DNA of 64,000 nt from Alistipes sp. An66 (GCF_002161445.1 NZ_NFHT01000010.1:1-64000); one strand, 5' to 3'; counted from the stretch's first letter, positions 8,901 to 19,572 are shown. A program made the numbers and translations. The notes: generated by a model from the letters alone, not told the origin.

Positions 8901-10169
8901 AATGCCCCAGATGACGGGATCCTTGCGGTCGATGATCTTCTTGGCCGACTTCACCGTCTTGACGATGCCGCGCTCGATGAGCTTGCGGATGACGAACGGC
9001 TTGTACAGTTCGGCGGCCATGTCCTTCGGGATACCCATCTCGTGCATCTTCAACTCGGGGCCGACGACGATGACCGAACGGGCCGAGTAGTCGACACGCT
9101 TACCGAGCAGGTTCTGACGGAAACGTCCCTGCTTTCCTTTGAGCGAGTCGGAGAGCGATTTGAGCGGGCGGTTCGATTCGTTCTTCACGGCGTTCGACTT
9201 GCGCGAGTTGTCGAACAGCGAGTCGACGGCCTCCTGCAACATGCGCTTCTCGTTGCGGAGGATGACCTCCGGGGCCTTGATCTCGATGAGCCGTTTCAGA
9301 CGGTTGTTGCGGATGATGACGCGGCGGTAGAGGTCGTTCAGGTCCGACGTGGCGAAACGGCCGCCGTCCAGCGGCACCAGCGGGCGCAGCTCGGGCGGGA
9401 TCACCGGAATGACGCTCAACACCATCCATTCGGGTTTGTTCTTGCCCTGCGAAGCGCGGAACGACTCGATGACGTTCAGGCACTTCAAGGCTTCGGACTT
9501 ACGCTGCTGCGAGGTCTCGGTCGAGGCCTTGTGACGCAGGGCGTAGGACATCGAGTCGAGGTCGACCTGTTTCAGCAGCGTGTAGATGGCCTCGGCACCC
9601 ATCTGCGCGACGAACTTGTTGGGATCCGAGTCGTCGAGGGCCTGGTTTCCCTTCGGGAGGGCAGCCAGCACGTCGAGATACTCCTTCTCGGAGAGCGTGG
9701 CCAGACGCTCGATGCCCTGTTCCGATGCGGCACCGGGGTTGATGACGACGTAACGCTCGTAGTAGATGATAGCTTCGAGCTTCTTGGAGGGGATCCCGAG
9801 CAGGTATCCGATCTTCGACGGCAGCGAGCGGAAATACCAGATGTGCACCACCGGCACCACGAGGGAGATGTGTCCCATGCGTTCGCGGCGGACCTTCTTT
9901 TCGGTCACCTCGACACCGCATCGGTCGCAGACGATCCCCTTGTAGCGGATGCGCTTGTACTTGCCGCAGTGGCACTCGTAATCCTTCACCGGGCCGAAAA
10001 TCCGCTCGCAGAACAAGCCGTCGCGTTCGGGCTTGTAGGTGCGGTAGTTGATGGTCTCGGGTTTCAGGACCTCGCCGCTCGACTGGGCCAGGATCTCCTC
10101 CGGAGAAGCCAGGCCGATCGAGATCCGGCTGTACCCGTTGTTCAGTTTATTGTCTTTGGTAATTGACAT
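5910..10169 (-). CDS. rpoC: DNA-directed RNA polymerase subunit beta'
   Basis: This 1419-residue subunit forms the clamp and catalytic centre of RNA polymerase with RpoB. The N-terminal zinc ribbon ([19 protein letters not shown], near residue 67) and the second zinc site ([13 protein letters not shown]) are present. [12 protein letters not shown], near residue 465, carries the three Asp residues that hold the catalytic magnesium. The length is normal for the phylum. It is the last gene of the secE-to-rpoC operon, starts 36 bases after the rpoB stop, and is followed by the terminator at 5817-5852. Confidence 0.98.
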   Translation of the reverse strand: MSITKDNKLNNGYSRISIGLASPEEILAQSSGEVLKPETINYRTYKPERDGLFCERIFGPVKDYECHCGKYKRIRYKGIVCDRCGVEVTEKKVRRERMGHISLVVPVVHIWYFRSLPSKIGYLLGIPSKKLEAIIYYERYVVINPGAASEQGIERLATLSEKEYLDVLAALPKGNQALDDSDPNKFVAQMGAEAIYTLLKQVDLDSMSYALRHKASTETSQQRKSEALKCLNVIESFRASQGKNKPEWMVLSVIPVIPPELRPLVPLDGGRFATSDLNDLYRRVIIRNNRLKRLIEIKAPEVILRNEKRMLQEAVDSLFDNSRKSNAVKNESNRPLKSLSDSLKGKQGRFRQNLLGKRVDYSARSVIVVGPELKMHEMGIPKDMAAELYKPFVIRKLIERGIVKTVKSAKKIIDRKDPVIWGILENVIKGHPVLMNRAPTLHRLGIQAFQPKLIEGKAMQLHPLACTAFNADFDGDQMAVHLPLGNAAILEAQLLMLGSHNVLNPANGAPITVPSQDMVLGLYYITKPRKGVKGEGQVFYGPEEAIIAYNEKRADLHAIVKCLVDDIDEQGNPVRVLKETTIGRILFNQVVPKEVGYINEVLTKRSLRDIIAVVMKKAGADKVANFLDDIKDMGYRMAFQGGLSFNLDAVIIPQEKEKLVQEGYDRSDAIMEDYNMGLITNNERYNQIIDVWTNINSKLTKAVIDTLVKDDDGFNPVYMMLDSGARGSKEQIRQLSGMRGLMAKPQKSGVEGGQQVIENPILSNFKEGLSVLEYFISTHGARKGLADTALKTADAGYLTRRLVDVAQDVIINEEDCGTLRGLTATAIKRNDDVVQTLYDRILGRVALNDVIHPLTGEVMCKAGEEITESIAEAIEKSPLESVEIRSVLTCESRRGVCAKCYGRNLATARMVQKGEVVGVIAAQSIGEPGTQLTLRTFHVGGVAGGTAVETNVISKYEGRLEIDELRTVKGKNAAGEAIDIVISRQSEFRIVDPKTEIVLYTHNLPYGATLFMADGAEVKKGDLICEWDPYNAVIISEYEGRAVYENIIEGVTYRDERDEQTGLSEKVVIESKDKTKNPVIKIQNKEGEEVKQYNLPVSAHIVIKDNARIKAGDILIKIPRAVGKSGGDITGGLPRVTELFEARNPSNPAIVSEIDGEVTFGKIKRGNREIIITSKQGDVKRYLVPLSRQIIVQENDYVKAGSPLSDGAITPSDILNILGPTKVQEYIVNEVQEVYRMQGVKINDKHFEVIVRQMMSKVKIEDPGDTRFFEDQIVDKWEFMDVNDELYDKVVVTDAGDSTALQPGQIVSLRKLRDENSSLKRRDLRPVQVRDIVPATSTQVLQGITRAALQTSSFISAASFQETTKVLNEAAIQAKVDPLENLKENVICGHLIPGGTGLREYDDLVVGAKSDLEKLQMAQ

Positions 10170-10205
10170 ATCTGTTTTCGTTTATCTTGTCCTCTTGAAC
10201 ACACC

Positions 10206-13200
10206 TTATTCGAGTTTCACCGAGAGTGCCAGACCGCGCAGCTCGTGCAGCAGGACGTTCATGGCCTCGGGGATACCGGGTTTGGGGAGGTTTTCGCCCT
10301 TGACGATGGCCTCATAGGCCTTGGCGCGTCCCATGACGTCGTCGGACTTGATCGTCAGGATCTCCTGCAGGATGTTGGCGGCACCGAATCCTTCGAGGGC
10401 CCAGACCTCCATCTCACCGAAACGCTGACCGCCGAACTGGGCCTTACCGCCGAGGGGCTGCTGCGTGATGAGCGAGTACGGGCCGATCGAACGGGCGTGC
10501 ATCTTGTCGTCGATCATGTGGCCGAGTTTGAGCATGTAGATCACGCCGACGGTTGCGGGCTGGTCGAACTTCTCGCCCGTACCGCCGTCGTAGAGGTACG
10601 TGCGGCCGCTGTGCGGGAGCCCGGCCTGCGCGGTGTACTCGTTGATCTGGTCGAGCGAGGCGCCGTCGAAGATCGGGGTGGCGAATTTCAGCCCGAGTTC
10701 GCGTCCGGCCCAGCCGAGGACGGTCTCGTAGATCTGCCCGAGGTTCATACGCGAAGGCACGCCCAGCGGGTTCAGACAGATGTCGACGATCGTTCCATCC
10801 TCGAGGAACGGCATGTCCTCGTCGCGCACCACCTTGGCCACGATACCCTTGTTGCCGTGCCGTCCGGCCATCTTGTCACCGACTTTCAGCTTGCGTTTCT
10901 TGGCGATGTAGACCTTGGCCATCTGGATGACGCCCGTCTGCGGGAGTTCGTCGCCGTTGGTGAGGTTGTACTTCTCGCGCTTGATGGCGGCGTCGGCCTT
11001 CTTCCACTCGATGGTGTAGTTGTTGACCGTAGCCTCGATCAGCCCGTCGACATGCGCGTCGCCGGTCCAGTTGCAGGATCCGAGGTTGAGATAACCCATC
11101 TCGACGCCGGTCTTCTCGTCGGCCGACTTGCGGGCGATCTCTTCGAGCATCTTCTGCGAGAACTTCGTGCCGGCGGGATAGAGTTCCACACCGAAGTAGT
11201 CCGTAATTCCCGTAGTGGTCTTGCCCTGGAGCAGCGTCCAGAGTTTGCCGACCAGACGCTTGGTGAGTTCGGCGATCTCGGCGGCGAACTTCTCGTCGAG
11301 TTTTTCGAGCTGTGCCTTTTCGGCGCTCTTGCTCTTCTTGCCCTCCTTGTTGGCGCGGCTGTACAGCTTGGTGTCGATCACCACGCCGTGCAGCGACGGC
11401 TGGGCTTTCAGCGAAGCGTCCTTCACGTCGCCGGCCTTGTCGCCGAAGATCGCACGCAGGAGCTTCTCCTCGGGCGACGGATCGCTCTCGCCCTTCGGGG
11501 TGATCTTGCCGATGAGGATGTCCCCCGGGTGGATGTTGGCCCCGATGCGGACGATACCGTTGGCATCGAGGTCCTTCGTGGCGTCCTCCGAGACGTTGGG
11601 GATGTCCGAGGTCAGCTCCTCGACGCCGCGCTTCGTGTCGCGCACCTCCATGATGTACTCGTCGACGTGCACCGAGGTGAAGATATCCTCACGCTGGATG
11701 CGCTCCGAGATCACGATGGCGTCCTCGAAGTTGTAACCCTTCCAGGGCATGAAGGCCACTTTCAGGTTGCGGCCCAGGGCCAGTTCGCCGTGCTGCGTCG
11801 AGTAGCCTTCGGTCAGGATCTGACCCTTGGTCACGTGGTCGCCCGTGAGGACCGTCGGTTTCAGCGTCACCGAGGTGTTCTGGTTCGTGCGGCGGTAACG
11901 GGGCAGCTCGTAGGTCGTGATTTCGGGATCGAACGACGCGAGGATCTCGTCCTCCGTGCGCTCGTACTTGATCTGGATCTTCGTGGCATCCGCGAATACG
12001 ACTTCGCCGTCGCCCTCGGCGACGATCTGGATGCGGCTGTCGGAGATCATGTCCTTCTCGATACCCGTGCCGACGATCGGGGCTTCCGAGGTCACCAGGG
12101 GCACGGCCTGGCGCATCATGTTCGAACCCATCAGGGCACGGTTTGCGTCGTCGTGCTCCAGGAAGGGGATCAGGCTGGCGGCGATCGAGGCGATCTGGTT
12201 CGGCGCCACGTCCATGAGGTTGACCTCATCGGCGGTCACCACGGGGAAGTCGGCACCCTCACGCGCCTTGACGCGGTCGGGCTCCAGGAACGAGCCGTCG
12301 TCGCCGAGCGGAACGTTCGACTGCGCCACGATCTTGCCCTCCTCCTCTTCGGCCGAGTAGTAGCGGATGTGCGAGTTGTCGAGATCGACCTTTCCGTTCT
12401 CGACGGTGCGGTACGGGGTCTCGATGAATCCCATCGGAGAGATCTTCGCATAGACGCACAGCGAGGAGATCAGACCGATGTTCGGGCCTTCCGGCGACTC
12501 GATCGGGCAGAGACGTCCGTAGTGGGTGTAGTGCACGTCGCGAACCTCGAAACCGGCGCGGTCACGCGACAGACCGCCGGGGCCGAGGGCCGAAAGACGG
12601 CGCTTGTGGGTGATTTCGGCCAGCGGGTTGATCTGGTCCATGAACTGCGAGAGCTGCGAGGTCCCGAAGAAGGAGTTGATCACCGACGAGAGGGTCTTGG
12701 CGTTGATCAGGTCCACCGGGGTGAAGACCTCGTTGTCGCGCACGTTCATGCGTTCGCGGATGGTCCGTGCCATGCGCACGAAGCCGACCGAGAACTGGTT
12801 CGAGAGCTGCTCTCCGACGGTGCGCACGCGGCGGTTCGACAGGTGGTCGATATCGTCGACGTCGGCCTTGGAGTTGATCAGCTGGATCAGGTACTTGATG
12901 ATGGCGATGATGTCCTCGCGCGTCAACGTGCGGATGGCCGGATCGATGTCCAGATCCAGCTTCTTGTTGATGCGGTAGCGGCCCACGTCGCCCAGGTCGT
13001 AGCGCTTGTCGGAGAAGAAGAGCTTCTCGATGACATCGCGGGCCGTGGCCTCATCGGGCGGCTCCGAAGCGCGCAACTGCCTGTATATGTAAACCACAGC
13101 CTCCTTTTCGGAGTTGCAGGGGTCCTTTTGCAGCGTATTGTAGATGATCGAGAAGTCGATGCCCGACTGGTTCTCCTTGTGGAGGAGGATGGTCTTGGCG

Positions 13201-14066
13201 CCGCTTTCGATGATCTGGTCGATGTGCTCCTCTTCGAGGACGGTTTCACGATCGACGATGACGTTGTTACGCTCGATGGAGACGACCTCTCCGGTATCCT
13301 CGTCGACGAAGTCCTCGACCCAGGTCGAAAGCACACGGGCGGCGAGTTTGCGGCCTACGGCCTTTTTGAGCGTAGCCTTCGAGACCTTGACCTCGTCGGC
13401 GAGGTCGAAGATTTCGAGGATCTGCTGGTCGGCCTCATAACCGATGGCGCGCAGCAGCGTGGTGACGGGCAGCTTCTTCTTGCGGTCGATGTAGGCATAC
13501 ATGACGTTGTTGATGTCCGTCGCGAACTCGATCCACGAACCCTTGAAGGGGATGATACGTGCCGAGTAGAGTTTCGTACCGTTCGTGTGCATGCTCTGAC
13601 CGAAGAAGACGCCGGGCGAACGGTGCAGCTGGGAGACGATGACGCGCTCGGCGCCGTTGATGACGAACGTACCGCGTTCGGTCATGTAGGGGATCGTCCC
13701 GAAATAGACGTCCTGCACCACGACCCCGAAATCCTCGTGTTCATCGTCCGTGCAGTAGAGTTTCAGCTTGGCCTTCAAGGGGACGCTGTACGTAAGTCCC
13801 CGTTCGAGACACTCCTCGATGGAGTATCTGGGTGGATCTATATAATAGTCGATAAACTCCAGAACGAAGTTGTTCCGGGTATCCGTAATGGGGAAATTTT
13901 CCTGAAAGACCTTGTAAAGTCCCTCGTTCTTACGGTTTTCGGCCGTCGTGTCCATCTGGAAAAAGTCCCGGAATGATTTGAGCTGCACCTCCAGCAGATC
14001 GGGATAAGGCACCCGGTTCTTGATGGAGGAGAAGCTGATTCTCTGTTGTGTTTTTGGTGCGGACAT
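10206..14066 (-). CDS. rpoB: DNA-directed RNA polymerase subunit beta
   Basis: This 1286-residue beta subunit forms the other half of the polymerase active-site cleft and the rifampicin pocket. Recognisable segments are the rifampicin region ([45 protein letters not shown] region), [12 protein letters not shown], and the C-terminal [20 protein letters not shown]. The frame extends 15 codons further upstream, but ATG 14066 (MSAPKTQQ) is the plausible start because the upstream residues are not conserved in type. A 232-base gap with hairpins separates it from rplL. Confidence 0.98.
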   Translation of the reverse strand: MSAPKTQQRISFSSIKNRVPYPDLLEVQLKSFRDFFQMDTTAENRKNEGLYKVFQENFPITDTRNNFVLEFIDYYIDPPRYSIEECLERGLTYSVPLKAKLKLYCTDDEHEDFGVVVQDVYFGTIPYMTERGTFVINGAERVIVSQLHRSPGVFFGQSMHTNGTKLYSARIIPFKGSWIEFATDINNVMYAYIDRKKKLPVTTLLRAIGYEADQQILEIFDLADEVKVSKATLKKAVGRKLAARVLSTWVEDFVDEDTGEVVSIERNNVIVDRETVLEEEHIDQIIESGAKTILLHKENQSGIDFSIIYNTLQKDPCNSEKEAVVYIYRQLRASEPPDEATARDVIEKLFFSDKRYDLGDVGRYRINKKLDLDIDPAIRTLTREDIIAIIKYLIQLINSKADVDDIDHLSNRRVRTVGEQLSNQFSVGFVRMARTIRERMNVRDNEVFTPVDLINAKTLSSVINSFFGTSQLSQFMDQINPLAEITHKRRLSALGPGGLSRDRAGFEVRDVHYTHYGRLCPIESPEGPNIGLISSLCVYAKISPMGFIETPYRTVENGKVDLDNSHIRYYSAEEEEGKIVAQSNVPLGDDGSFLEPDRVKAREGADFPVVTADEVNLMDVAPNQIASIAASLIPFLEHDDANRALMGSNMMRQAVPLVTSEAPIVGTGIEKDMISDSRIQIVAEGDGEVVFADATKIQIKYERTEDEILASFDPEITTYELPRYRRTNQNTSVTLKPTVLTGDHVTKGQILTEGYSTQHGELALGRNLKVAFMPWKGYNFEDAIVISERIQREDIFTSVHVDEYIMEVRDTKRGVEELTSDIPNVSEDATKDLDANGIVRIGANIHPGDILIGKITPKGESDPSPEEKLLRAIFGDKAGDVKDASLKAQPSLHGVVIDTKLYSRANKEGKKSKSAEKAQLEKLDEKFAAEIAELTKRLVGKLWTLLQGKTTTGITDYFGVELYPAGTKFSQKMLEEIARKSADEKTGVEMGYLNLGSCNWTGDAHVDGLIEATVNNYTIEWKKADAAIKREKYNLTNGDELPQTGVIQMAKVYIAKKRKLKVGDKMAGRHGNKGIVAKVVRDEDMPFLEDGTIVDICLNPLGVPSRMNLGQIYETVLGWAGRELGLKFATPIFDGASLDQINEYTAQAGLPHSGRTYLYDGGTGEKFDQPATVGVIYMLKLGHMIDDKMHARSIGPYSLITQQPLGGKAQFGGQRFGEMEVWALEGFGAANILQEILTIKSDDVMGRAKAYEAIVKGENLPKPGIPEAMNVLLHELRGLALSVKLE

Positions 14067-14298
14067 CGTAGAATCCAAATTAATTGACTTGTAATGGGTT
14101 ACCGAACCCAAATAAGCGGGTTACCATCCCGTCAATGCTCCCGTGTGGAGGGCATGACGCCCCGGGAGCATTTCAACATCCAAGGAACGGACACAGCTCC
14201 GACTCGGCACTTCCGATCCTTAGACCAAGAAAAGGCATAGAGCCTACACTGGGTAAGCCCTATACCTGTTCGTCATCTGTCGAGCTCAAGCAGCAATG
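14067..14298 (-). other. rplL-rpoB spacer with hairpins
   Basis: This 232-base spacer lies inside the operon. AATGCTCCCG (14134-14143) pairs with CGGGAGCATT (14162-14171). A second imperfect 15-bp hairpin spans about 14234-14271. A third (about 14282-14310) covers the rplL stop codon. None has a good T-run on the minus strand. In E. coli the same spacer holds an attenuator and an RNase III site, so a partial terminator or processing site is plausible here. Confidence 0.45.
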
Positions 14299-14676
14299 CT
14301 ACTTGAGCTCAACTTCTGCACCTGCCTCCTCGAGCTGGCCTTTGATCTGCTCGGCCTCCTCCTTGGAAACACCCTCTTTCACGGCCTTGGGAGCACCGTC
14401 TACGAGAGCCTTTGCATCACCGAGCGAGAGACCTGCGATATCCTTCACGGCCTTGATGACCTGGAGTTTAGCCTGGCCGGCGTTCTTCAGGATCACGTCG
14501 AAGGTCGATTTCTCGGCAGCAGCGGCCTCACCGGCACCGGCAGCGGGAGCTGCAACGGCAACAGCGGCAGCAGCCGGCTCAATGCCATACTCCTCCTTGA
14601 GGATCTGAGCGAGTTCGTTAACCTCGGTAACCTTCAGGTTTACCAGTTCTTCAGCGAGTTTCTTTACGTCTGCCAT
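14299..14676 (-). CDS. rplL: 50S ribosomal protein L7/L12
   Basis: This 125-residue acidic stalk protein recruits translation factors to the ribosome. The N-terminal dimerisation part ([23 protein letters not shown]) is joined by an Ala-rich hinge (residues about 37-52) to the C-terminal domain. That domain contains the factor-binding stretch KIDVIK-like [28 protein letters not shown]. The length is normal. It lies 43 bases downstream of rplJ, its stalk partner, in the conserved L10-L12 order. Confidence 0.97.
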   Translation of the reverse strand: MADVKKLAEELVNLKVTEVNELAQILKEEYGIEPAAAAVAVAAPAAGAGEAAAAEKSTFDVILKNAGQAKLQVIKAVKDIAGLSLGDAKALVDGAPKAVKEGVSKEEAEQIKGQLEEAGAEVELK

Positions 14677-14719
14677 AGTTGTAAGCTTATTAATTTGTTT
14701 TTGATTCTTGTTTGTGAAA

Positions 14720-15244
14720 TTAGTTGTTTCTGGATTCGAGCGTCTTCACGAGGCCCGCAATCTTTTGGCCTGCATTAGCCTGCAATGCAGAAATAACATT
14801 CTTGGCCGGGGACTGCAACAGCGCGATAACGTCTGCGATGAGTTCCTCCTTGCTCTTGATGTTGCAGAGGGCGTCCAGCTGATTGTCGCCGACATAGATG
14901 CATCCCTCGGCGAAAGCGGCCTTGAGGACGGGTTTGTCGGACTTCTTGCGGAACTCCTTGATCAGCACGGCCGGGGCTTTGGCCACGTTCGCGAACATGA
15001 TCGAGGTAGGACCCTCCAATACTTTTACCAGATCAGCGTCGGCTTTCTCCACCTTTTCGAGGGCTTTGCCCAGCAGGGTGTTCTTGACGACCACCAGTTT
15101 GACATCGCTTTCGAAGCACTTGCGGCGCAGGGCAGCGGTCTGCTCGGCGTTGAGCGAAGCGATATCGGCGATATAGAAGTGAGGATAGGCCTGGAGCTGC
15201 TCGGCGAGGCTGTTGATTACAACCAGTTTTTCTTCCTTAGTCAT
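14720..15244 (-). CDS. rplJ: 50S ribosomal protein L10
   Basis: This 174-residue protein anchors the L7/L12 stalk to 23S rRNA. The N-terminal [17 protein letters not shown] and the central [10 protein letters not shown] block are typical. The C-terminal helix that binds L12 dimers follows. The gap to rplA is only 16 bases, so the long autoregulatory L10 leader known from other bacteria is not present immediately upstream. Confidence 0.97.
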   Translation of the reverse strand: MTKEEKLVVINSLAEQLQAYPHFYIADIASLNAEQTAALRRKCFESDVKLVVVKNTLLGKALEKVEKADADLVKVLEGPTSIMFANVAKAPAVLIKEFRKKSDKPVLKAAFAEGCIYVGDNQLDALCNIKSKEELIADVIALLQSPAKNVISALQANAGQKIAGLVKTLESRNN

Positions 15245-15260
15245 CTCTGTTATCCTCCTG

Positions 15261-15959
15261 TTATTTGGTTTCTACTGATTTGGCATCAATCTGCACGCCG
15301 GGGCTCATGGTGGTCGAGAGGTAGATACTCTTCACATAAGAACCTTTGGCAGCAGCCGGTTTGAGTTTGATGATGGTGCCGAGCACCTCCCGGGCGTTGT
15401 CGACGATCTGCTCCGGAGAGAACGAGATCTTGCCGACCGTCGTGTGGATGATACCGAACTTGTCGACCTTGAAGTCGATCTTACCGGCCTTGACCTCCGT
15501 AACGGCTTTTCCGACCTCCATGGTCACCGTACCGGTCTTGGGGTTCGGCATCAGGCCACGGGGACCGAGGATACGGCCCAGGGCACCGACTTTGCCCATC
15601 ACGTTGGGAGTACAGATGATCACATCGACGTCGGTCCAACCGCCCTTGATCTTGTCGACGAATTCGTCCAGTCCGACGAAATCGGCACCGGCAGCTTTTG
15701 CCTCGGCCTCCTTCTCGGGGGTGCAGAGCACCAGGACGCGGACGGTCTTACCCGTACCGTGGGGGAGCGTAACGACGCCGCGGACCATCTGATTGGCCTT
15801 GCGGGGGTCTACGCCCAGACGTACGTCGATATCAACGGAAGCGTCGAATTTCGTGAACGTAATTTCCTTCAGAAGAGCGGCAGCCTCCGAAAGTTTGTAA
15901 GCCTTACCGGCTTCCACCTTGGCGTAGGCGATCTTTTGATTCTTTGTCAACTTACTCAT
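15261..15959 (-). CDS. rplA: 50S ribosomal protein L1
   Basis: This 232-residue protein forms the mobile L1 stalk at the tRNA exit side and often represses its own mRNA. Typical stretches are [18 protein letters not shown], the glycine-rich [20 protein letters not shown], and the C-terminal [22 protein letters not shown]. The length is normal. It follows rplK by 12 bases. Confidence 0.97.
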   Translation of the reverse strand: MSKLTKNQKIAYAKVEAGKAYKLSEAAALLKEITFTKFDASVDIDVRLGVDPRKANQMVRGVVTLPHGTGKTVRVLVLCTPEKEAEAKAAGADFVGLDEFVDKIKGGWTDVDVIICTPNVMGKVGALGRILGPRGLMPNPKTGTVTMEVGKAVTEVKAGKIDFKVDKFGIIHTTVGKISFSPEQIVDNAREVLGTIIKLKPAAAKGSYVKSIYLSTTMSPGVQIDAKSVETK

Positions 15960-15971
15960 CTTCTTCTGCGA

Positions 15972-16412
15972 TTACAAGTTAGGAAATTCTCCGACGACAT
16001 TGATACCCATACTGCGCGCAGTACCGGCTACCATTCGCATAGCGGATTCCAGCGTGAAGCAGTTCATGTCGGACATTTTGTCCTGTGCGATCTCACGGAT
16101 CTGCTCCCACGTAACCTGACCGACCTTGTTGCGGTTAGGCTGTGCGGAGCCGCTCTGTACTTTTGCTGCTTCCTTGAGCTGGATAGCTACGGGCGGCTGT
16201 TTTACAACGAAATCGAAAGACTTGTCGCTGTAAACCGTGATGATGACCGGAAGAACCTTGCCGGCCTTGTCCTGGGTGCGAGCGTTGAATTGCTTGCAGA
16301 AGTCCATGATATTGACTCCCTTGGAACCCAACGCGGGACCAACCGGGGGCGAAGGATTTGCGGCACCACCTTTGATCTGCAATTTAATAAATGCAGCAAC
16401 CTCTTTTGCCAT
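15972..16412 (-). CDS. rplK: 50S ribosomal protein L11
   Basis: This 146-residue protein binds the GTPase-associated centre of 23S rRNA. The N-terminal [37 protein letters not shown] region contains the prolines characteristic of L11. The C-terminal rRNA-binding domain ends with [19 protein letters not shown]. It starts 16 bases after nusG. Confidence 0.97.
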   Translation of the reverse strand: MAKEVAAFIKLQIKGGAANPSPPVGPALGSKGVNIMDFCKQFNARTQDKAGKVLPVIITVYSDKSFDFVVKQPPVAIQLKEAAKVQSGSAQPNRNKVGQVTWEQIREIAQDKMSDMNCFTLESAMRMVAGTARSMGINVVGEFPNL

Positions 16413-16428
16413 AGTTTTCCTTGGTTAA

Positions 16429-16989
16429 TTATTCTTTTTCAACTTGTGTGAAACCCAACTCCATAGGAGTTTTGCGCCCGAATATCTTCACCGATACCGT
16501 GAGTTTCTTGCGCTCGTTGTCGACTGCCTCGATAGTACCTTGGAAGCTCGAGAAAGGACCGTCCGTAACCTTTACGGTCTCGCCGACAAAGAATGGTATT
16601 TCGTTCTCCTCCTCCATGGCATTCATTTCGTCGACACGGCCGAGGATTCTCGCGACCTCCTGTGGACGGAGAGGCGTTGCGATCATCTTGCGGCTGTCCT
16701 CTTTGGTATCGCCGAGGAAACCCAGCACATTGGGAGTATTCCGAATCAGAATGGGGATTTGTCCTACGAAAGCGGCCTCGACCAGGACGTAACCGGGATA
16801 GGAAACCTTCTCCTTGGAGACTTTCTTGCCGTTACGGATGGTATAGACCTTTTCGGTCGGGATCAGCACCTGGGAGATATAGTCCTCAAGATGGTTATGG
16901 CGGACTTCGGCTTCGATATACTCTTTGACCTTCGCCTCCTTACCGCCGATAGCACGGACCACATACCACTGTTTCTTAATCTCGCTCAT
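16429..16989 (-). CDS. nusG: Transcription termination/antitermination protein NusG
   Basis: This 186-residue factor bridges the RNA polymerase clamp and couples transcription to Rho or the ribosome. The N-terminal NGN domain begins KKQWYVVRAIGGKEAKVKEYIE. The C-terminal KOW domain contains FFVGETVKVTDGPFSSFQGTIEAVD. The length is close to the usual 180. It sits between secE and rplK, its conserved position. Confidence 0.97.
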   Translation of the reverse strand: MSEIKKQWYVVRAIGGKEAKVKEYIEAEVRHNHLEDYISQVLIPTEKVYTIRNGKKVSKEKVSYPGYVLVEAAFVGQIPILIRNTPNVLGFLGDTKEDSRKMIATPLRPQEVARILGRVDEMNAMEEENEIPFFVGETVKVTDGPFSSFQGTIEAVDNERKKLTVSVKIFGRKTPMELGFTQVEKE

Positions 16990-17005
16990 TTCTTACGACA
17001 GACAA

Positions 17006-17203
17006 TTAACGGCCAAGATTACCCAGGGTCTTGTAGATGACGGCCATGAGGTTCTCGAAAGTCAGGTCCATAGCCAGAACGACCACGGCGAAGATGACCG
17101 AAGCCACCATCACGACGATCGTAGAGCTTTGGAGCTGCGGGAACGTGGGCCACGTCACCTTGTTGACAAGCTCGTTGTAGGACTCTTTGAAGTAGTTGAA
17201 CAT
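17006..17203 (-). CDS. secE: Preprotein translocase subunit SecE
   Basis: This 65-residue single-span membrane protein stabilises SecY in the Sec translocon. The amphipathic cytoplasmic helix with the family motif SYNELVNKVTWPTFPQLQ precedes one transmembrane segment (residues about 30-50). The short form is normal for the phylum. It lies directly between tRNA-Trp and nusG. Confidence 0.95.
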   Translation of the reverse strand: MFNYFKESYNELVNKVTWPTFPQLQSSTIVVMVASVIFAVVVLAMDLTFENLMAVIYKTLGNLGR

Positions 17204-17220
17204 AACCTAATCGTTTATTC

Positions 17221-17294
17221 TGGCAGGAGCAGAGAGATTCGAACTCCCATCAACGGTTTTGGAGACCGCTATTCTACCCTTGAACTATGCTCCT
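17221..17294 (-). tRNA. tRNA-Trp(CCA)
   Basis: The minus strand shows acceptor AGGAGCA/TGCTCCT, G discriminator, encoded CCA, anticodon CCA in a CTCCAAA loop, and a TTCGAAT T-loop. It lies between tuf and secE, a conserved bacterial placement. Confidence 0.95.
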
Positions 17295-17322
17295 AAAAAG
17301 AGGCGGTGCGGGACACCGCCTC
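17295..17322 (-). terminator. Terminator after tuf, abutting tRNA-Trp
   Basis: On the minus strand GAGGCGGTG pairs with CACCGCCTC (9 bp, loop TCCCG) and is followed by TTTTT, which ends at the first base of tRNA-Trp. It could reduce read-through from tuf into secE-rpoC or serve as a processing signal. Confidence 0.7.
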
Positions 17323-17343
17323 GGGAATTATCGGGAAAGATCC

Positions 17344-18531
17344 TTATTTCACGATTTTGAGGATCTGACCGGCACCTACCGTACGACCGCCCTCACGGAT
17401 TGCGAAACGCAGACCCTCGTTCAGGGCAACCGGGTAGATCAGCTTCACGGTGATGGTCACGTGGTCGCCGGGCATCACCATGTCGACGCCTGCGGGCAGG
17501 TGAACCTCACCCGTTACGTCCATCGTACGCAGATAGAACTGGGGACGATAGTTGTTGTGGAACGGCGTGTGACGGCCACCCTCCTCTTTTTTCAGGATGT
17601 AGACCTCGGCCTCGAACTCGGTGTGCGGGGTGATCGAACCGGGTTTGGCAACGACCATACCGCGCTTAACCTCCTTCTTGTCGATACCGCGGAGGAGCAG
17701 ACCTACGTTGTCGCCGGCCTCACCCTCGTCGAGGAGCTTGCGGAACATCTCGACGCCGGTGCAGGTCGAAGTCAGGGTCTTCTCTTCCAGACCGATGATC
17801 TCTACGGGGTCACCGACGTGGATGATACCGGTTTCGATACGGCCCGTAACGACGGTACCACGGCCGGTGATCGAGAAGACGTCCTCGATAGGCATCAGGA
17901 AGGGCTTCTCGTTGTCGCGCTGCGGCAGGGGGATGTAGGAGTCTACGGCATCCATGAGCTCCATGACCTTCTCCTCCCACTTGGCCTCGCCATTGAGGGC
18001 GCCGAGGGCCGAGCCGCGGATGACGGGAGCGTTGTCGCCGTCGTAGTCGTATTTCGAAAGCAGGTCGCGAACCTCCATCTCCACGAGGTCGAGCATTTCG
18101 GCATCGTCCACCATGTCGCACTTGTTCAGGAAGACGACGATCTTCGGCACGTTCACCTGACGGGCGAGCAGCACGTGCTCGTTGGTCTGGGGCATCGGGC
18201 CGTCGGTAGCGGCAACGACCAGAATGGCACCGTCCATCTGTGCGGCACCGGTAACCATGTTCTTCACATAGTCGGCGTGTCCCGGGCAGTCTACGTGAGC
18301 GTAGTGGCGGTTGGCGGTCTGGTATTCGACGTGGGCGGTGTTGATCGTGATACCGCGCTCTTTCTCTTCGGGAGCGTTGTCGATGGAGTCGAAGGAACGG
18401 AGTTCCGAGAGACCCTGTTTAGCCAGCACGGTGGTGATAGCTGCGGTAAGGGTGGTCTTACCGTGGTCAACGTGACCGATGGTACCGATGTTTACGTGCG
18501 GTTTCGACCGGTCGAATTTTTCTTTTGCCAT
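17344..18531 (-). CDS. tuf: Elongation factor Tu
   Basis: This 395-residue GTPase delivers aminoacyl-tRNA to the ribosome. All G motifs are visible: [10 protein letters not shown] (P-loop, residue about 19), the switch [27 protein letters not shown], and NKCDMVDD. Domains 2 and 3 follow, ending [13 protein letters not shown]. It forms an operon with the three upstream tRNA genes, as in many bacteria where tRNA-Thr/Tyr/Gly precede tufB. Confidence 0.98.
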   Translation of the reverse strand: MAKEKFDRSKPHVNIGTIGHVDHGKTTLTAAITTVLAKQGLSELRSFDSIDNAPEEKERGITINTAHVEYQTANRHYAHVDCPGHADYVKNMVTGAAQMDGAILVVAATDGPMPQTNEHVLLARQVNVPKIVVFLNKCDMVDDAEMLDLVEMEVRDLLSKYDYDGDNAPVIRGSALGALNGEAKWEEKVMELMDAVDSYIPLPQRDNEKPFLMPIEDVFSITGRGTVVTGRIETGIIHVGDPVEIIGLEEKTLTSTCTGVEMFRKLLDEGEAGDNVGLLLRGIDKKEVKRGMVVAKPGSITPHTEFEAEVYILKKEEGGRHTPFHNNYRPQFYLRTMDVTGEVHLPAGVDMVMPGDHVTITVKLIYPVALNEGLRFAIREGGRTVGAGQILKIVK

Positions 18532-18610
18532 AGTATTAAGTTATTTAAAGTATTGTTAAAAATTGCCAAGTTTTAAAATTCATTCCGCAGAACAAGCGGG
18601 CGACACAAAT

Positions 18611-18630
18611 CTCCGGCTTGAAGGCCGGAG
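18611..18630 (-). other. Hairpin between tRNA-Gly and tuf
   Basis: CTCCGGC and GCCGGAG form a 7-bp stem in the spacer between tRNA-Gly and the tuf start. It may be a processing or weak termination element. A similar 8-bp hairpin (GCATCCGG/CCGGATGC, about 18763-18781) separates tRNA-Tyr from tRNA-Gly. Confidence 0.45.
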
Positions 18631-18654
18631 TCTTTGCATCACACGCTGCTGCGT

Positions 18655-18730
18655 TGGAGCGGAAGACGAGGCTCAAACTCGCGACCCTCAGCTTGGAAGG
18701 CTGATGCTCTATCAACTGAGCTACTTCCGC
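18655..18730 (-). tRNA. tRNA-Gly(UCC)
   Basis: The acceptor stem is GCGGAAG/CTTCCGC, the discriminator is T, CCA is encoded, and the anticodon loop TTCCAAG gives anticodon TCC. It is third in the tRNA-Thr-Tyr-Gly-tuf operon. Confidence 0.95.
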
Positions 18731-18811
18731 AAAAATACCGTTGTCGGAGTGACCCGGAGCCGCATCCGGAGACCGGATGCGCCGGACTTTTGCATTCCGA
18801 ACGGATTTCAG

Positions 18812-18894
18812 TGGGAAGTGATGGATTCGAACCACCGAAGGCGTACGCCAGCAGATTTACAGTCTGCCCCATTTGGCCACTCTGGTAACTTCCC
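18812..18894 (-). tRNA. tRNA-Tyr(GUA)
   Basis: The acceptor stem is GGGAAGT/ACTTCCC with A discriminator. The gene has anticodon GTA, a long class II variable arm and a TTCGAAT T-loop. CCA is not encoded. Confidence 0.95.
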
Positions 18895-18990
18895 ATATAC
18901 GGTGCCGGCATCGCAGGGGAGCCGGGGAGATTCCGCGAGAGCGCCGAAGAGACGTTGTCCGGGGTATCGGGTCCGCCGTCTCGGCATTCG

Positions 18991-19064
18991 AGCCGATGGA
19001 GGGATTCGAACCCACGACCAGCTGATTACAAATCAGCTGCTCTGGCCAACTGAGCTACATCGGC
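18991..19064 (-). tRNA. tRNA-Thr(UGU)
   Basis: The acceptor stem is GCCGATG/CATCGGC, the discriminator is T, and the anticodon loop TTTGTAA gives anticodon TGT. CCA is not encoded. It is the first gene of the operon and starts 22 bases after the -7 element at 19086-19093. Confidence 0.95.
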
Positions 19065-19085
19065 AGAATTCACCGTTTTGGATTG

Positions 19086-19117
19086 CAAAAGTAGGCATAA
19101 AAAACGTATCCACCAAA
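19086..19117 (-). promoter_or_regulatory. Promoter of the tRNA-Thr/Tyr/Gly-tuf operon
   Basis: On the minus strand TTTG (19114-19117), a 20-base spacer and TACTTTTG (19086-19093) match the consensus fully. This is the obvious promoter for the tRNA-tuf block and perhaps for everything to rpoC. Confidence 0.85.
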
Positions 19118-19200
19118 TAATCGGGGACAATTTTTTAATTTTTTCACTCTTCTCAAAGAACGACGCCCGCACGGAGCAAGTTCGGGGGCGAAATCGGGTG

Positions 19201-19208
19201 CAAAGATA
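19201..19208 (-). promoter_or_regulatory. Possible second upstream -7 element
   Basis: TATCTTTG on the minus strand lies 115 bases upstream of the main tRNA-tuf promoter and points the same way. It may be a tandem promoter. The -33 is imperfect. Confidence 0.45.
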
Positions 19209-19495
19209 GGAAAAGTTTTGGATAACGCAACAACTCGTGCGAAAAATATCATCATCGGGGCGGAAGTCTGTCGTCGAAGAGCGAGTCGGGCCTTCTTTTG
19301 AGCCGGGCAGGCTCCGGAAGGCTCACGGGAATCTCCTCCGGATGGCGCCTTTCGGAAGCCCCGAAAGGCGCCATCCGCCCCGCGCCGCACCCCCGAACGA
19401 AGATCCGGCCCGACATCTCGCCCGGGCCTTATCACGGAGTTCCGCAGAGATCCGCCCCGCCCCCGGCCGGAAATCCGCACGAAATCCCGGCCCCT
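19209..19495. other. GC-rich non-coding spacer with a perfect hairpin
   Basis: No supported gene lies here. The notable element is a perfect 16-bp inverted repeat, 19340-19355 with 19361-19376 (GGATGGCGCCTTTCGG and its complement, loop AAGCC). It has no T-run on either side. The remaining sequence is C-rich and shows only frames with unnatural composition. Confidence 0.5.
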
Positions 19496-19546
19496 CCCAA
19501 AAATCCACTCCGCAGGCCGTGCGGGAAGACCCACGGTCTGCGGAGT
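19496..19546 (-). terminator. Terminator after the AraC gene
   Basis: A 15-bp stem (19507-19521 with 19532-19546, one G-T wobble) is followed on the minus strand by GGATTTTT. It lies 26 bases past the AraC stop. Confidence 0.7.
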
Positions 19547-19572
19547 AAGAAGGGTAACCCCCCGCCGGACTT

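Noticed and set aside
5853-10166. 1437-residue open frame on the plus strand opposite rpoC
   Set aside because: It is the shadow of rpoC in a GC-rich, high third-position-GC gene. The product is Asp/Val/Leu/Arg-rich with no domain, promoter or family pattern.
10245-13976. 1243-residue open frame opposite rpoB
   Set aside because: Same explanation as for the rpoC shadow; the composition is that of a reverse-complement frame.
15245-15260. L10 autoregulatory leader upstream of rplJ
   Set aside because: Only 16 bases separate rplA and rplJ, too short for the known structured leader.
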